Positions 38,246 to 47,994 of a stretch of 64,000 bases of DNA are shown here, in pieces. Position numbers and translations under genes: made by a program. The stretch comes from Candidatus Pelagibacter sp. GTDB lineage: Bacteria; Pseudomonadota; Alphaproteobacteria; Pelagibacterales; Pelagibacteraceae. The first letter of the stretch is position 1. Each line of letters opens with the position of its first letter. The stretch is taken from the NCBI GenBank assembly GCA_028404615.1, contig JAOOBT010000002.1, positions 185,857 through 249,856 on the forward strand, written 5' to 3'. The notes under the pieces were generated by a model. It was not told the origin of the DNA, ran no database searches, and saw only the letters and a program-made list of their open reading frames with translations.

Positions 38246-39088
38246 ATGTCTCAAATTAAAGTTAAAAAAATTATTAAGGCTTTAAACGCCTCTGATGGTG
38301 CAGGCGTTAAATTAAAAAGAAGTATAGGAACTCCAGAAGCAGATTATATTGATCCCTTTTTAATGCTTGATGAATTTGGGTCTGAAAATAAGGATGATTA
38401 TATCGCTGGATTCCCACCTCATCCTCACAGAGGAATAGAAACAGTTACTTATATGTTAAATGGAGAATTTGAACACCAGGATAGTACTGGGGCAAAAGGA
38501 ATCATGTCATCCGGGGATGTCCAATGGATGAAAACTGGAAGAGGAATTATACATTCTGAAATGCCAGCTATGAAAGAAGGAAGACTTTTAGGCTTTCAAC
38601 TTTGGATTAACATGCCAGCTAAAATGAAAAAAAATAAACCAGAGTATCTCTATATTAAAGGAGATGAACTTGGAACTCATAAAGATAACGAAAAAACGGT
38701 AAAAGTAATTGCAGGTAAATACGAAAAGGCAGAGGGACCTGAAAAAAACCATAATGTTGAACCGATATATTTCCATGTGGTTTTAAACGAAGCGAAGGAG
38801 TTTAGTTGTGATGTTCCTGAAACTCATAATTCTTTTATATATCTGCTAAAAGGTGAGCTAAAAATAGGCAACGAGAATCATGGTAAAACTTTTGACTCAA
38901 ACTTAATTTTACTTGAAAGAGGTTCTAAACTTTTTGTAAAAGCTCAAAAAAAATCTGAGTTCTTGTTTATTGCAGGTAAACCTATAGGAGAACCCATCGC
39001 AAGGGGAGGTCCTTTTGTAATGAATACTAAGGCTGAAATACTTGAAGCTATTAAAGATTATAACAACGGAACATTTGCTAAATATTAA
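38246..39088 (+). CDS. Pirin family protein
   Basis: The 280-residue bicupin has the pirin marks DPFLMLDEFG, FPPHPHRGIETVTYMLNGEFEHQDS with the metal-binding His pair, and DVQWMKTGRGIIHSEMP. Some bacterial pirins oxidise quercetin or modulate pyruvate metabolism; the role here cannot be read. It lies 21 bases after the HAD gene. Confidence 0.92.
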   Translation: MSQIKVKKIIKALNASDGAGVKLKRSIGTPEADYIDPFLMLDEFGSENKDDYIAGFPPHPHRGIETVTYMLNGEFEHQDSTGAKGIMSSGDVQWMKTGRGIIHSEMPAMKEGRLLGFQLWINMPAKMKKNKPEYLYIKGDELGTHKDNEKTVKVIAGKYEKAEGPEKNHNVEPIYFHVVLNEAKEFSCDVPETHNSFIYLLKGELKIGNENHGKTFDSNLILLERGSKLFVKAQKKSEFLFIAGKPIGEPIARGGPFVMNTKAEILEAIKDYNNGTFAKY

Positions 39089-39114
39089 AAGTTCAAGTAC
39101 TTATTCTTTATTAA

Positions 39115-40089
39115 ATGCCCAAATCGATAATTATTAAAAAAAATGGTGGCCCTGAAGTTTTAGAACTTCAAGATATTAAGATTAGCACTCCCGGTCCTAA
39201 TGAAATTAAAGTTACAAATTATGCTATTGGTTTAAATTATATTGATACATATCATAGATCAGGATTATATCCTCTCAAATTACCAAGCGGGATCGGTTTA
39301 GAAGCGGCAGGAAAAGTAGAAGAAGTGGGAACAGACGTTAAAGAATTTAATATAGGTGATAATATTGCGTATGCCTCTGTGCCATTAGGTGCTTATTCAC
39401 AACAGAGAATTATTCCTTCAAAAATCGCAGTAAAAATTCCTGAAGGTATATCTCATAAACAAGCGGCAACCTTAATGACGAAAGGCTTAACAACAAATTA
39501 CCTAATTTGTAAAACCTATAAACTTAAAGCAGGAGAAACTGTTCTTTTTCATGCTGCAGCTGGAGGAGTAGGGCAAATATTTGCTCAGTGGGCTAATAGT
39601 ATTGGAGCGAAAGTTATAGGAACTGTTGGATCTGATGAAAAAATTAAAGTTGCTCAAGAAAATGGCTATGCTCATGTAATTAATTATACAAAAGATGATT
39701 TTTCTAAAAAAGTTATGGAGATTACAAATAATGAAGGGGTGCCAGCTGTATTTGATGGAGTTGGAAAAAATACTTTTCACGGCTCACTAGCTTGCCTCAA
39801 AACAAGAGGGATGATGGTTAGCTTTGGAAATGCATCTGGACCTCTTGATCCTGTTAATGTTCCAAAAGATATTCAACCAAAAGGTCTTTATTTAACACGA
39901 CCATCAATTGGTCAATATTTCACAAACAGAAAAGAGCTTCAGGCTGGTGCGGATGCAGTATTTGAAAAAGTAAAATTCGGTAAAATTAAAATTAAAATAT
40001 CTAAAGAATATAGTTTAATAGATGCAAAGCAGGCACACGAAGACTTAGAGGCAAGGAAACTAACTGGACCAGCTATATTAATTCCTTAA
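39115..40089 (+). CDS. qor: NADPH:quinone oxidoreductase (zeta-crystallin-like MDR)
   Basis: The 324-residue MDR protein shows NYAIGLNYIDTYHRSGLYP, GLEAAGKVEEVG, the NADPH-binding HAAAGGVGQIFAQWANSIGAKVIGTVGS and the C-terminal YSLIDAKQAHEDLEARKLTG. Zinc ligands of alcohol dehydrogenases are absent. It reduces quinones with NADPH, probably for detoxification. Its stop overlaps the DUF1289 gene start at base 40089. Confidence 0.93.
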   Translation: MPKSIIIKKNGGPEVLELQDIKISTPGPNEIKVTNYAIGLNYIDTYHRSGLYPLKLPSGIGLEAAGKVEEVGTDVKEFNIGDNIAYASVPLGAYSQQRIIPSKIAVKIPEGISHKQAATLMTKGLTTNYLICKTYKLKAGETVLFHAAAGGVGQIFAQWANSIGAKVIGTVGSDEKIKVAQENGYAHVINYTKDDFSKKVMEITNNEGVPAVFDGVGKNTFHGSLACLKTRGMMVSFGNASGPLDPVNVPKDIQPKGLYLTRPSIGQYFTNRKELQAGADAVFEKVKFGKIKIKISKEYSLIDAKQAHEDLEARKLTGPAILIP

Positions 40090-40352
40090 TGAGCAAAGAA
40101 AAAATAATATCACCATGTATTAGTATTTGTAAAACTGATCCAGTTACAGGATACTGTTACGGATGTGCTAGAACAAATGCAGAAAAAAAGCTTTGGAAAG
40201 ATGAGAAGGCAACCTTTGAATGGAAAATAAAAAATCTAGACGAGTTAACCTCAAGAATGAAAGGTTGGCAATTAGATACTTTTAAAGAGTCTTATGATCA
40301 TAAGATAAAACAAGGAATTTCATTATATAAAAAGAGTCTTTTAGAAAAATAA
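40089..40352 (+). CDS. DUF1289 small Cys-rich protein
   Basis: The 87-residue protein carries the DUF1289 motif SPCISICKTDPVTGYCYGCARTN, with four Cys in C-X3-C-X8-C-X2-C. The pattern suggests a metal or Fe-S site, and biochemical function is not established. It is coupled to qor by one shared base. Confidence 0.85.
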   Translation: MSKEKIISPCISICKTDPVTGYCYGCARTNAEKKLWKDEKATFEWKIKNLDELTSRMKGWQLDTFKESYDHKIKQGISLYKKSLLEK

Positions 40353-40353
40353 T

Positions 40354-40764
40354 TTAATAATCTTTTTTCATAGAGTCCATGTCACTCAAGTGGAATTTTA
40401 AAGCTTCATTAGAAAGTCTTACTTCTTGTAAAAATAAAAAAATAGAGAAAATCATACAAATACAACAAAAAGCAAAGCTCAATCTCGCATAAAAAACTAA
40501 ATCTAAATATAAAAGCAAAACTGTGAGCATATTAAATAAAAAACCAAAAGCTGAAAATCCCATCACATATTTTAGATAGTTTGTTCTTTTATTAAGAACG
40601 TGAAGTTGATTTTCCCATTCAGGAGGAATTTTTTTTTCAAAAGTATACTGATCGTGGATTTTTCGTATTAGTGCACTTAATGTATGAAATCTATTACTAT
40701 ACATGGTCATCATTAGCGGAATTGCGGGGAACATTAAAGCTGCAACTGTGTAATCTATATCCAT
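40354..40764 (-). CDS. DUF2721 membrane protein
   Basis: The product has three hydrophobic helices: MDIDYTVAALMFPAIPLMMTMY at the start, FSAFGFLFNMLTVLLLYLDL and FAFCCICMIFSIFLFL. The conserved NRFHTLSALIRKIHDQ between the first and second helix is the DUF2721 mark. I prefer the ATG at 40764 over the one at 40824, which would add 20 residues and overlap ubiA. Function is unknown. It is convergent with the DUF1289 gene and divergent from ubiA. Confidence 0.8.
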   Translation of the reverse strand: MDIDYTVAALMFPAIPLMMTMYSNRFHTLSALIRKIHDQYTFEKKIPPEWENQLHVLNKRTNYLKYVMGFSAFGFLFNMLTVLLLYLDLVFYARLSFAFCCICMIFSIFLFLQEVRLSNEALKFHLSDMDSMKKDY

Positions 40765-40815
40765 CGAATCAAATTGATTATGAAGATAGTGTTTGATATT
40801 TACAAGGAATATTTC

Positions 40816-41676
40816 ATGCAACATTTAAAAATATTCATAGATCTTACACGTCTAAACAAACCAATAGGGTTTATGCTTTTATTTTGGCCTTGCTCTTGGG
40901 GGTTGGCTTACGCCTACTTTAATAACACAAACTTAAATTTATTTTTGTATTATTTATTATTATTTTTTTTAGGTTCTGTACTAATGAGAAGTGCTGGATG
41001 TATTTTTAATGATATTGTAGATAAAGATTTTGATAAAAAGGTAAAAAGAACAAAAGCCCGACCTATTGCTGCAGGGAAAATTACAGTTTATCATTCACTT
41101 ATATATGTTTTAATTCTTTGCTTGATAGCATTTTTAATTTTACTTCAATTTAATTTGTTTACAATTTTTTTGGGTATGACTTCAATGTTACTAGCGTTTT
41201 CTTATCCTTTTATGAAAAGAATAACTTACTGGCCTCAACTATTTTTAGGTATTACGTTTAATTGGGGAATTATAATGGCGTGGACAGCGATCAACAATAA
41301 TTTAACTAGTGAAATAATAATCCTTTACATATCAGCCATATTTTGGACATTGGGTTATGACACCATTTATGGAGCTCAAGATATGTCAGATGATGAAATA
41401 ATTGGATTAAAATCCACCTCAATTAAATTTAAAAATAGTATAAATATGTTTGTTTCTCTTTCATATTTAGTTTTTATTATTTTGAATATTTTATTATTTA
41501 GAGAGTTTTATGGACAAAATATTTTTACTTTTTTTCAATTATTATTTATTTTGAGTCTAGCTTACCAATTAATTCACCTTAAAAAAGGGAAATCTAAAAA
41601 CTATTTGAAATTATTTAAATTGAATAACTACACTGGACTAATATTGTTTGTAAGTATTTGTGCATTAAATTTATAA
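40816..41676 (+). CDS. ubiA: 4-hydroxybenzoate polyprenyltransferase
   Basis: UbiA attaches the isoprenoid chain to 4-hydroxybenzoate in ubiquinone synthesis. Seen are LTRLNKPIGFMLLFWPCSWG, the first Asp motif NDIVDKDFDKKVKRTKARPI and the second DTIYGAQDMSDDE. About eight membrane helices. Start at 40816 (MQHLKIFIDL) leaves a sensible N-terminus; the frame is open to 40774. It ends one base before the ABC transporter. Confidence 0.95.
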   Translation: MQHLKIFIDLTRLNKPIGFMLLFWPCSWGLAYAYFNNTNLNLFLYYLLLFFLGSVLMRSAGCIFNDIVDKDFDKKVKRTKARPIAAGKITVYHSLIYVLILCLIAFLILLQFNLFTIFLGMTSMLLAFSYPFMKRITYWPQLFLGITFNWGIIMAWTAINNNLTSEIIILYISAIFWTLGYDTIYGAQDMSDDEIIGLKSTSIKFKNSINMFVSLSYLVFIILNILLFREFYGQNIFTFFQLLFILSLAYQLIHLKKGKSKNYLKLFKLNNYTGLILFVSICALNL

Positions 41677-41677
41677 A

Positions 41678-43420
41678 ATGAAATTAGACGAATTAAAAAT
41701 TATATTAAAAAGATTATATAGAGAATACGTAAAAAAGCATCTTAAAAGAATTCTTATAGCTTTAGTGCTTTCACTAGTTGTCGCAGCAAGTACATCTGGT
41801 ATTGCTTGGTTATTAGATCCTGCAGTAAAAAAAATATTTATTGAACAAGATAAAGTATTTGCATGGTCAATACCTATTTTAATTGTGATTGCTTTTTCTA
41901 GTAAAGGGCTATCACTGTACCTTGCAAGAGTAAATATTATTACAGTTGGAGAAGAAGTTGCAGGAGCTCTTCAAAAAAAAATTGCAAATAATATTTTAAC
42001 TTCAGATATTCAAACTTTGGATAATAGACACTCCGGTAAATATATTTCAAATATTATGTTTGACAGTCATCATGTGCAAAATCTTGTAAGCACAGGTATA
42101 TTGAATTTAATGAAAGACAGTTTTACAGTTATAGCTCTTGTCTCAGTAATGTTTTATCAAAATTGGAAATTAGCCTTATTTGCTCTTTTAATGATGCCAT
42201 TAGCTGGAGGTCTTGCAAAATCTTTAGGGAAAAGAATTGGGAAAGCAACCTCGAAGGCAGGCGAGTCATCTGGAAATTTAACATCATTTTTAACTGAAAT
42301 ATTAAAAGGTTCAAAAATGATAAGAATTTATCAAAAAGAAGAAGAAGAAAATAAAAATGCTAATAAATTTATAGATGACTTAGTAGAAAAAAATATAAAA
42401 ATTGGAAGTATAATTATAAGAGCAACACCTATTATGGAAGCATTAACTGGCTTCATGATAGCTGGTTTTATAGTTTTTTCTGGTAAATTAATTTCGTCTG
42501 GAGAAATAGGAATTAATAATTTTTTTTCTTTTTTGGCTGCAATGATGCTTGCGTATCAACCAATAAGATCACTAGCAACAATAAATATGGCTGCGTACCA
42601 AGGAGCGGCGGCTTTTAAGAGAATTAGTGTTATAATTGATAAAGAAGTTCAAATAAAAGAAGTGGTTAATGCACCTAAATTAATTTTAAGAAACTCTGAT
42701 ATCAAGTTTAATAATGTTGAATTTAAGTACGAGTTAACCGATGAAAAAGCAATTAAAAATGTTACTTTTGAAATTAAAGGTAATACAATGACTGCATTTG
42801 TAGGTCATAGTGGGGCTGGTAAAAGTACAATAATAAATCTACTTCCTAGATTTTATGATCCTCAAAATGGTTCTATTGAAATAGACAATCAGAATATAAA
42901 AGACGTTTCTCTCGGCTCATTAAGAAAAAATTTATCTTTAGTAAGTCAGGATGTTATTTTATTTGATGACACGGTAAGAAATAACATTGCTTATGCGAAA
43001 CCTGATGCCTCTGACAAAGAAATAATGAGAGCCTGTGAATTTGCGGCTGCTGATGAATTTATCAAGAAATTACCCAAAAGTTATGACACAATGATTGGAG
43101 AAAACGGAGTAAGACTTTCAGGTGGACAGAAACAAAGAATATCAATAGCAAGAGCTATTCTAAAAGAGTCACCAATAATACTGTTGGATGAAGCAACTTC
43201 ATCTTTGGATGCAGACTCAGAGGAAATAGTGCAAAATGCAATTAATAATTTAACAAAAAATAAAACAACTTTAGTAATCGCTCACAGACTTTCTACCATT
43301 CATAACGCGAACAAGATTTTTGTTTTAAAGGAGGGAAAAATAATTAATTCTGGTAATCATGAATTATTAATTAAAAATTGTGAAGAATATAAATCTCTTT
43401 ACCAAAAACAATTAAAATAA
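41678..43420 (+). CDS. msbA: ABC exporter of the MsbA type (lipid A/lipid flippase)
   Basis: The 580-residue half-transporter has six membrane helices (about 20-310) and a C-terminal ATPase with Walker A GHSGAGKSTI, signature LSGGQKQRISIARA, and Walker B IILLDEATSSLD. The neighbours waaA, lpxK and lpxL make lipid A, so export of lipid A-core is the likely role, although the family also holds peptide and drug exporters. It ends one base before waaA. Confidence 0.9.
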   Translation: MKLDELKIILKRLYREYVKKHLKRILIALVLSLVVAASTSGIAWLLDPAVKKIFIEQDKVFAWSIPILIVIAFSSKGLSLYLARVNIITVGEEVAGALQKKIANNILTSDIQTLDNRHSGKYISNIMFDSHHVQNLVSTGILNLMKDSFTVIALVSVMFYQNWKLALFALLMMPLAGGLAKSLGKRIGKATSKAGESSGNLTSFLTEILKGSKMIRIYQKEEEENKNANKFIDDLVEKNIKIGSIIIRATPIMEALTGFMIAGFIVFSGKLISSGEIGINNFFSFLAAMMLAYQPIRSLATINMAAYQGAAAFKRISVIIDKEVQIKEVVNAPKLILRNSDIKFNNVEFKYELTDEKAIKNVTFEIKGNTMTAFVGHSGAGKSTIINLLPRFYDPQNGSIEIDNQNIKDVSLGSLRKNLSLVSQDVILFDDTVRNNIAYAKPDASDKEIMRACEFAAADEFIKKLPKSYDTMIGENGVRLSGGQKQRISIARAILKESPIILLDEATSSLDADSEEIVQNAINNLTKNKTTLVIAHRLSTIHNANKIFVLKEGKIINSGNHELLIKNCEEYKSLYQKQLK

Positions 43421-44704
43421 ATGATTATAGTTTACAAAATAATTACTACTATTTTGTATCCATTTTTATTCTTGTTTTTATTTTTAAGAAAAATTAAAAA
43501 AAAAGAAGACCCCAAAAGATTTAAAGAAAAAATTTTATTTTCACATTTTAATATAAAGAGTAAAGGTAAATCAAAACTGATCTGGTTTCACGCTGCAAGC
43601 ATAGGTGAGTACAAAAGCATAATTCCGATAATTCGTGAATTAAACATTAAAAAAAACAATTTAAAATTTTTAATAACTACAACAACTTTAAGTTCAGGAA
43701 ATCTTGTCTCCAAAGAAATAGAAAATTTTAATAATGTAGAACATCGATACTTCCCATTTGATGTGCCTTTTTTAATTAAAAAATTTTTACATTTATGGAA
43801 ACCCGATAATATTTTTTTAGTGGACTCTGAAATCTGGCCAAATTTAATTTTAAATGCGAAAAAATTAAACATTCCTTTAGCTCTTATTAATGCAAGATTA
43901 ACCTCAAAATCTTTTAATAAATGGATGATTTTTCCTAATGAAGCAAAAAAAATTTTTAGAAATTTTGATTTATTTATTTGTTCAAACTTAAGAACAAAGA
44001 ATTACTTGGAAAAATTAAAGTTAAATAATATTTATTTTAAAGGAAATATTAAATTGATTAATCAAATTGACAAAGAGAAAATCGCTGACATCAATGAAAG
44101 TTTTTGTAAAAATAATAAATTTTGGTTTGCTGCAAGTATACATCAAGAAGAGGATATTTTTTGTCTAAAAACTCATCTTGAAATAAAGAAAAAATTAAGA
44201 AATATTATTACTATAATTGCTCCAAGACATATAGACAGATCAGAAAATATCTACAGTTTAGCTAAAAAATTAAACCTTAATGCTCAAATACTTAATAAAG
44301 ATGAAGCTATATCTAAGGATGTGGAGGTTGTTATAATAAATTATTTTGGAGCTTTGCAAAATTATTTTAAACATTCAAAGAGTGTATTTATTGGAAAATC
44401 AATTTTAAAAAAATTTAAAAATAATGGAGGTCAGAATCCTATTGAAGCAGCAAAACTTAATTGTAAAATTTATCACGGGCCATATGTCTTTAATTTCGAT
44501 GACATTTATGCGATATTTGCAAAAAATAATATTTCACAAAAAGTTGAAGACCATCATGAGCTGGCTAAAAATTTAACTTTAGATATAACAAAAAGTAACG
44601 AAAAAAATTTAGAAATATCAAATTCAATTAAAAATTTAGAGCAAAAAACTTTAAATGATACAATGACTCTAGTTAACGATTTTATATTACATGGAAATAA
44701 ATAA
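43421..44704 (+). CDS. waaA: 3-deoxy-D-manno-octulosonic acid (Kdo) transferase
   Basis: WaaA adds Kdo to lipid IVA. The N-terminal membrane helix, WFHAASIGEYKSIIPII with the catalytic Glu, the VDSEIWPNLILNAKK segment and NGGQNPIEAA (GT-30 motif) are visible. Length 427 is normal. It overlaps lpxK by 14 bases. Confidence 0.95.
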   Translation: MIIVYKIITTILYPFLFLFLFLRKIKKKEDPKRFKEKILFSHFNIKSKGKSKLIWFHAASIGEYKSIIPIIRELNIKKNNLKFLITTTTLSSGNLVSKEIENFNNVEHRYFPFDVPFLIKKFLHLWKPDNIFLVDSEIWPNLILNAKKLNIPLALINARLTSKSFNKWMIFPNEAKKIFRNFDLFICSNLRTKNYLEKLKLNNIYFKGNIKLINQIDKEKIADINESFCKNNKFWFAASIHQEEDIFCLKTHLEIKKKLRNIITIIAPRHIDRSENIYSLAKKLNLNAQILNKDEAISKDVEVVIINYFGALQNYFKHSKSVFIGKSILKKFKNNGGQNPIEAAKLNCKIYHGPYVFNFDDIYAIFAKNNISQKVEDHHELAKNLTLDITKSNEKNLEISNSIKNLEQKTLNDTMTLVNDFILHGNK

Positions 44705-45617
44705 ACCTAAATTTTGGGATAATAAAATTGGCTTTCTGTCCTTAGTATTGCTTCCTTTTACTTTTTTTTATATTTTTTTGATTTATTTAAAAAAAAAGTT
44801 TACACCAGCTCAAACTTTTAACATTCCAATAATCTGTATAGGTAATATTTATATTGGTGGAACTGGAAAAACTCCAACTTCTATTCTTTTAACTAAAAAA
44901 CTTTTAGAAAAAAAAAGAAAACCAACTATAATTAGAAAATTTTACAAAAGCCATTCAGATGAATATAATTTGATTAAAAATCATTCACTCAATTTAATAA
45001 CTAATAAAAATAGGATTGAGGCATTAAAGGAAGCTGAAAAATCTAATTTTGATATTGTTATTTTAGACGACGGACTTCAAGATTATAAAATAAAAAAAAG
45101 CTTAAATATAGTTTGCTTCAATCAAAATCAATTGATTGGTAACGGTCTAGTTTTGCCATCAGGTCCGTTAAGAGAAAATTTATCAACTTTAAAAGATGCC
45201 GATATTATAATTATTAATGGAAAAAAGGACCAAATTTTCGAAAATAAGATTTTAAAAATTAATAATAGATTAGAGATTTTTTATTCTTACTATAAGCCTC
45301 TTAATTTAGAACAATTCAAAAGTAGTAAGTTGCTTGCGGTTGCCGGTATTGGAAATCCACAAAATTTCTTTCAATTAATAGAAGATAATAATTTAAAGAT
45401 TGATAAAAAACTTATTTTTCCAGATCACTATAAATTTTCAGAAAAAGAAATAAATGGGATTATTGAAGAAGCCAAAATTAAAGATTATCAAATTATAATG
45501 ACCGAAAAAGATTACTTTAAAGTAAAAGATTTTAATTTACAAAATATAAATTATTTAAAAGTATCTTTAGAAATTGATGGTATCGATAAGTTAATAAGTA
45601 GAATTAATCAAATATGA
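44691..45617 (+). CDS. lpxK: Tetraacyldisaccharide 4'-kinase
   Basis: LpxK phosphorylates the 4' position of lipid A precursor. The N-terminal helix is followed by the P-loop-like GNIYIGGTGKTPTSILL, the DDGLQDYKI motif, and the C-terminal MTEKDYFKVK. 308 residues is usual. Overlaps waaA and lpxL. Confidence 0.95.
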   Translation: MEINKPKFWDNKIGFLSLVLLPFTFFYIFLIYLKKKFTPAQTFNIPIICIGNIYIGGTGKTPTSILLTKKLLEKKRKPTIIRKFYKSHSDEYNLIKNHSLNLITNKNRIEALKEAEKSNFDIVILDDGLQDYKIKKSLNIVCFNQNQLIGNGLVLPSGPLRENLSTLKDADIIIINGKKDQIFENKILKINNRLEIFYSYYKPLNLEQFKSSKLLAVAGIGNPQNFFQLIEDNNLKIDKKLIFPDHYKFSEKEINGIIEEAKIKDYQIIMTEKDYFKVKDFNLQNINYLKVSLEIDGIDKLISRINQI

Positions 45618-46471
45618 TCAAGCACATAATTTATTTTTTACAATCAATTTTGGTATACGTTTGTTTTTTCATAGCACGTATTTTAGGCTTAAATTTAAGC
45701 AGAAAAATATTTGCATTTTTATTTCTTTCGCTCGGTTCATTTTTTAAATCAAAAAAAATAATATTAAAAAATCTTGCATTTTTTTCAAAGGAAGAAGCTA
45801 ATTCTGATAAAGAAAAAATTATAAAAAGTATGTGGAAAAATTATGGGATGACTTTTATAGAATATATTTTTTTAGACTATTTTAAAAAAAACAATAATAT
45901 TATAACGATTGAGGATAATGCAGATTTGCAAAAAATACAGATAGATAAAAAACCAGTTATCTTTATTTCCGGTCATTTTGCGAATTTTGAATTAATGTCA
46001 ATGGAAATTACAAAAAAGAATATTCCATTAGCTACAATCTATAGACCTTTAAATAATATTTTTTTGAATCCTTTTATGGAATATTTGAGAAAAAAATATA
46101 TTTGTAAAAATCAAATTAAAAAAGGAATTAAGGGCGTCAAGAAAACTATTGAGTATATTAATAACAATAACTCCATAGCTCTAATGATTGATCAGAGAGT
46201 TAGTGAGGGAGAAAAAATTAACTTTTTTAAAGAACCTGCCCTTACGACTACTTTACCAGCACAACTATCGATTAAATTTGACATGGATATTATTCCTGTA
46301 TTTATTGAAAGAAATACGAATAATAGTTTCAATATTGAGTTTCAAAAAAGAATTAATCCTGCATCTTTTAAAAATAAGTTAGAACTTTCAGAAGAGTTGA
46401 ATAAAGTGATCGAAAAGATGATAATAAAGAATCCATATCAATGGATTTGGACGCATAATAGGTGGAAATAG
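45614..46471 (+). CDS. lpxL: Lipid A late acyltransferase (LpxL/HtrB family)
   Basis: The enzyme adds a secondary acyl chain to lipid A. It has an N-terminal membrane helix, the catalytic H-X4-E motif in SGHFANFELM near residue 120, and the MIDQRVSEGEKINFF segment; the end QWIWTHNRWK is the family mark. 285 residues. Overlaps lpxK by 4 bases. Confidence 0.93.
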   Translation: MIKHIIYFLQSILVYVCFFIARILGLNLSRKIFAFLFLSLGSFFKSKKIILKNLAFFSKEEANSDKEKIIKSMWKNYGMTFIEYIFLDYFKKNNNIITIEDNADLQKIQIDKKPVIFISGHFANFELMSMEITKKNIPLATIYRPLNNIFLNPFMEYLRKKYICKNQIKKGIKGVKKTIEYINNNNSIALMIDQRVSEGEKINFFKEPALTTTLPAQLSIKFDMDIIPVFIERNTNNSFNIEFQKRINPASFKNKLELSEELNKVIEKMIIKNPYQWIWTHNRWK

Positions 46472-46475
46472 GATA

Positions 46476-46670
46476 TTATTTTTTCAATTTTTTTAATCTT
46501 TTACTCACTTCAATAGGTGAAAAATAGGCTTCTTGTAAATCTACATTCCAATAATTTAAATTTTGTAATTTAATTTCTTTTCCCGATACAGCGCATAAAA
46601 CATGATCTCCTTCTTCTACTATCTCAAAAAAATTGTGTTTAAAAATAAGTTTAGCTTTTTTTTTATTCAT
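46476..46670 (-). CDS. DUF2093 small protein
   Basis: The 64-residue protein from the ATG at 46668-46670 has the DUF2093 pattern: EEGDHVLCAVSGKEIKLQNLNYWNVDLQEAYFSP when read in pieces. The pattern VCAVSG-like and YWNVDLQEAY are the strong marks. A longer open frame to 46871 is opposite purD and is not credible. Function is unknown in the family. It faces purD, which starts 28 bases away, and converges with lpxL. Confidence 0.8.
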   Translation of the reverse strand: MNKKKAKLIFKHNFFEIVEEGDHVLCAVSGKEIKLQNLNYWNVDLQEAYFSPIEVSKRLKKLKK

Positions 46671-46698
46671 CTTTAAATTATACATTATATATTCTGAC

Positions 46699-47994
46699 AT
46701 GAATATTGGTTTAATTGGTAGTGGTGGTAGAGAGCATGCTTTGTGTAAGAAGATATCTCTTTCAAGACTAGTTGATAATATCATTTGCTTTCCAGGAAAT
46801 GCAGGTACATCTAAAATTGCTACTAATGTAGACGTGAATATTTTAAATTTTAAAAAAATTTTAAAACTCATAAAATTTTACAACATTGACTTAGTTGTAG
46901 TAGGACCTGAAGAACCTTTAGTAAAAGGAATAGTCAATTTTTTGAAAAAAAATAAAGTAAAGGTTTTTGGTCCTAATAAATATGCTGCAAAACTTGAAGG
47001 CTCAAAGGCTTTTATGAAAATGATTTGTGCTCAAAATAATATTCCAACAGCTAAATTCAAAATTTGCAATACGAAAAAACAGATTAATGATTTTTTAAAA
47101 AATTGTAAACTTCCTGTTGTTGTAAAAGCTGATGGTTTAGCGGCTGGTAAAGGCGTTACGATTTGTAATACAAAAAAAAAGGTAATTAAACATTCTAATG
47201 AAATACTTATGGGAAAGTTCGCGTCCTCAAAAAAATTAATTTTGGAGGAATTTTTAGAGGGTGAAGAAGCAAGTTATTTTGTTATTGTTGACAATAATAA
47301 TTTTAAGTTTTTTGGGACCGCGCAAGATCATAAACGTGTTTATGAAAAGGACAAAGGTCCAAACACTGGTGGTATGGGTGCATACTCTCCTGCTCCGATT
47401 GTAACAAAATCTTTGGAGAAAAAGATAATATCTAAAATTATCAAACCGACTTTAAATGCCCTCAAAAAGAAAAAAAATTCCTACACTGGTTTTTTATATG
47501 TTGGTTTAATGATTAAAAAAAATGAACCCTACTTAATAGAATATAACATAAGAATGGGTGATCCTGAATGCCAGGTGATATTGCCACGATTAAAAACCGA
47601 TATAATAAAAATTTTTGAAAAGGCTGTTTTGAATAAATTACAAAGTATTAAAATTAAATGGATTAAAAAAAAAAGTATGACAATTGTTTTATGTTCTAAG
47701 GGTTACCCTGGTAAATATAAAAAAAACTCACAAATCAAAAATTTAAATAAAGTCAAATTGTCAAAAGGTGACTATATATATCATGCTGGAACAAAAAATA
47801 TTGATGATAAAATTATGTCATCTGGTGGTAGAGTTCTAAATGTAACTTCTATAGGTAATAATTTTTTAAAAATAAGAAAAAAAATAATTTCAAATATTAA
47901 AAGATTGAATTGGAAAAATGGATTTTATCGCAGTGATATAGGTTGGAAGGTAATTAATAAAAATGAGAATTATAAGCGGTACTTTAAAAGGTAA
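46699..47994 (+). CDS. purD: Phosphoribosylamine-glycine ligase (GARS)
   Basis: PurD joins glycine to phosphoribosylamine in purine synthesis. It starts MNIGLIGSGGREHALC and has the ATP-grasp marks VVKADGLAAGKGVT, GPNTGGMGAYSPAP and MGDPECQ. The start is 46699; an in-frame upstream ATG at 46633 adds a hydrophobic leader overlapping the DUF2093 gene and is rejected. Length 431. Overlaps rsmD by 32 bases. Confidence 0.96.
   Translation: MNIGLIGSGGREHALCKKISLSRLVDNIICFPGNAGTSKIATNVDVNILNFKKILKLIKFYNIDLVVVGPEEPLVKGIVNFLKKNKVKVFGPNKYAAKLEGSKAFMKMICAQNNIPTAKFKICNTKKQINDFLKNCKLPVVVKADGLAAGKGVTICNTKKKVIKHSNEILMGKFASSKKLILEEFLEGEEASYFVIVDNNNFKFFGTAQDHKRVYEKDKGPNTGGMGAYSPAPIVTKSLEKKIISKIIKPTLNALKKKKNSYTGFLYVGLMIKKNEPYLIEYNIRMGDPECQVILPRLKTDIIKIFEKAVLNKLQSIKIKWIKKKSMTIVLCSKGYPGKYKKNSQIKNLNKVKLSKGDYIYHAGTKNIDDKIMSSGGRVLNVTSIGNNFLKIRKKIISNIKRLNWKNGFYRSDIGWKVINKNENYKRYFKR

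Noticed and set aside
46671..46871. Longer version of the DUF2093 gene up to 46871
   Set aside because: The extra part is antisense to the purD start, lacks family similarity and is explained by the purD coding sequence.
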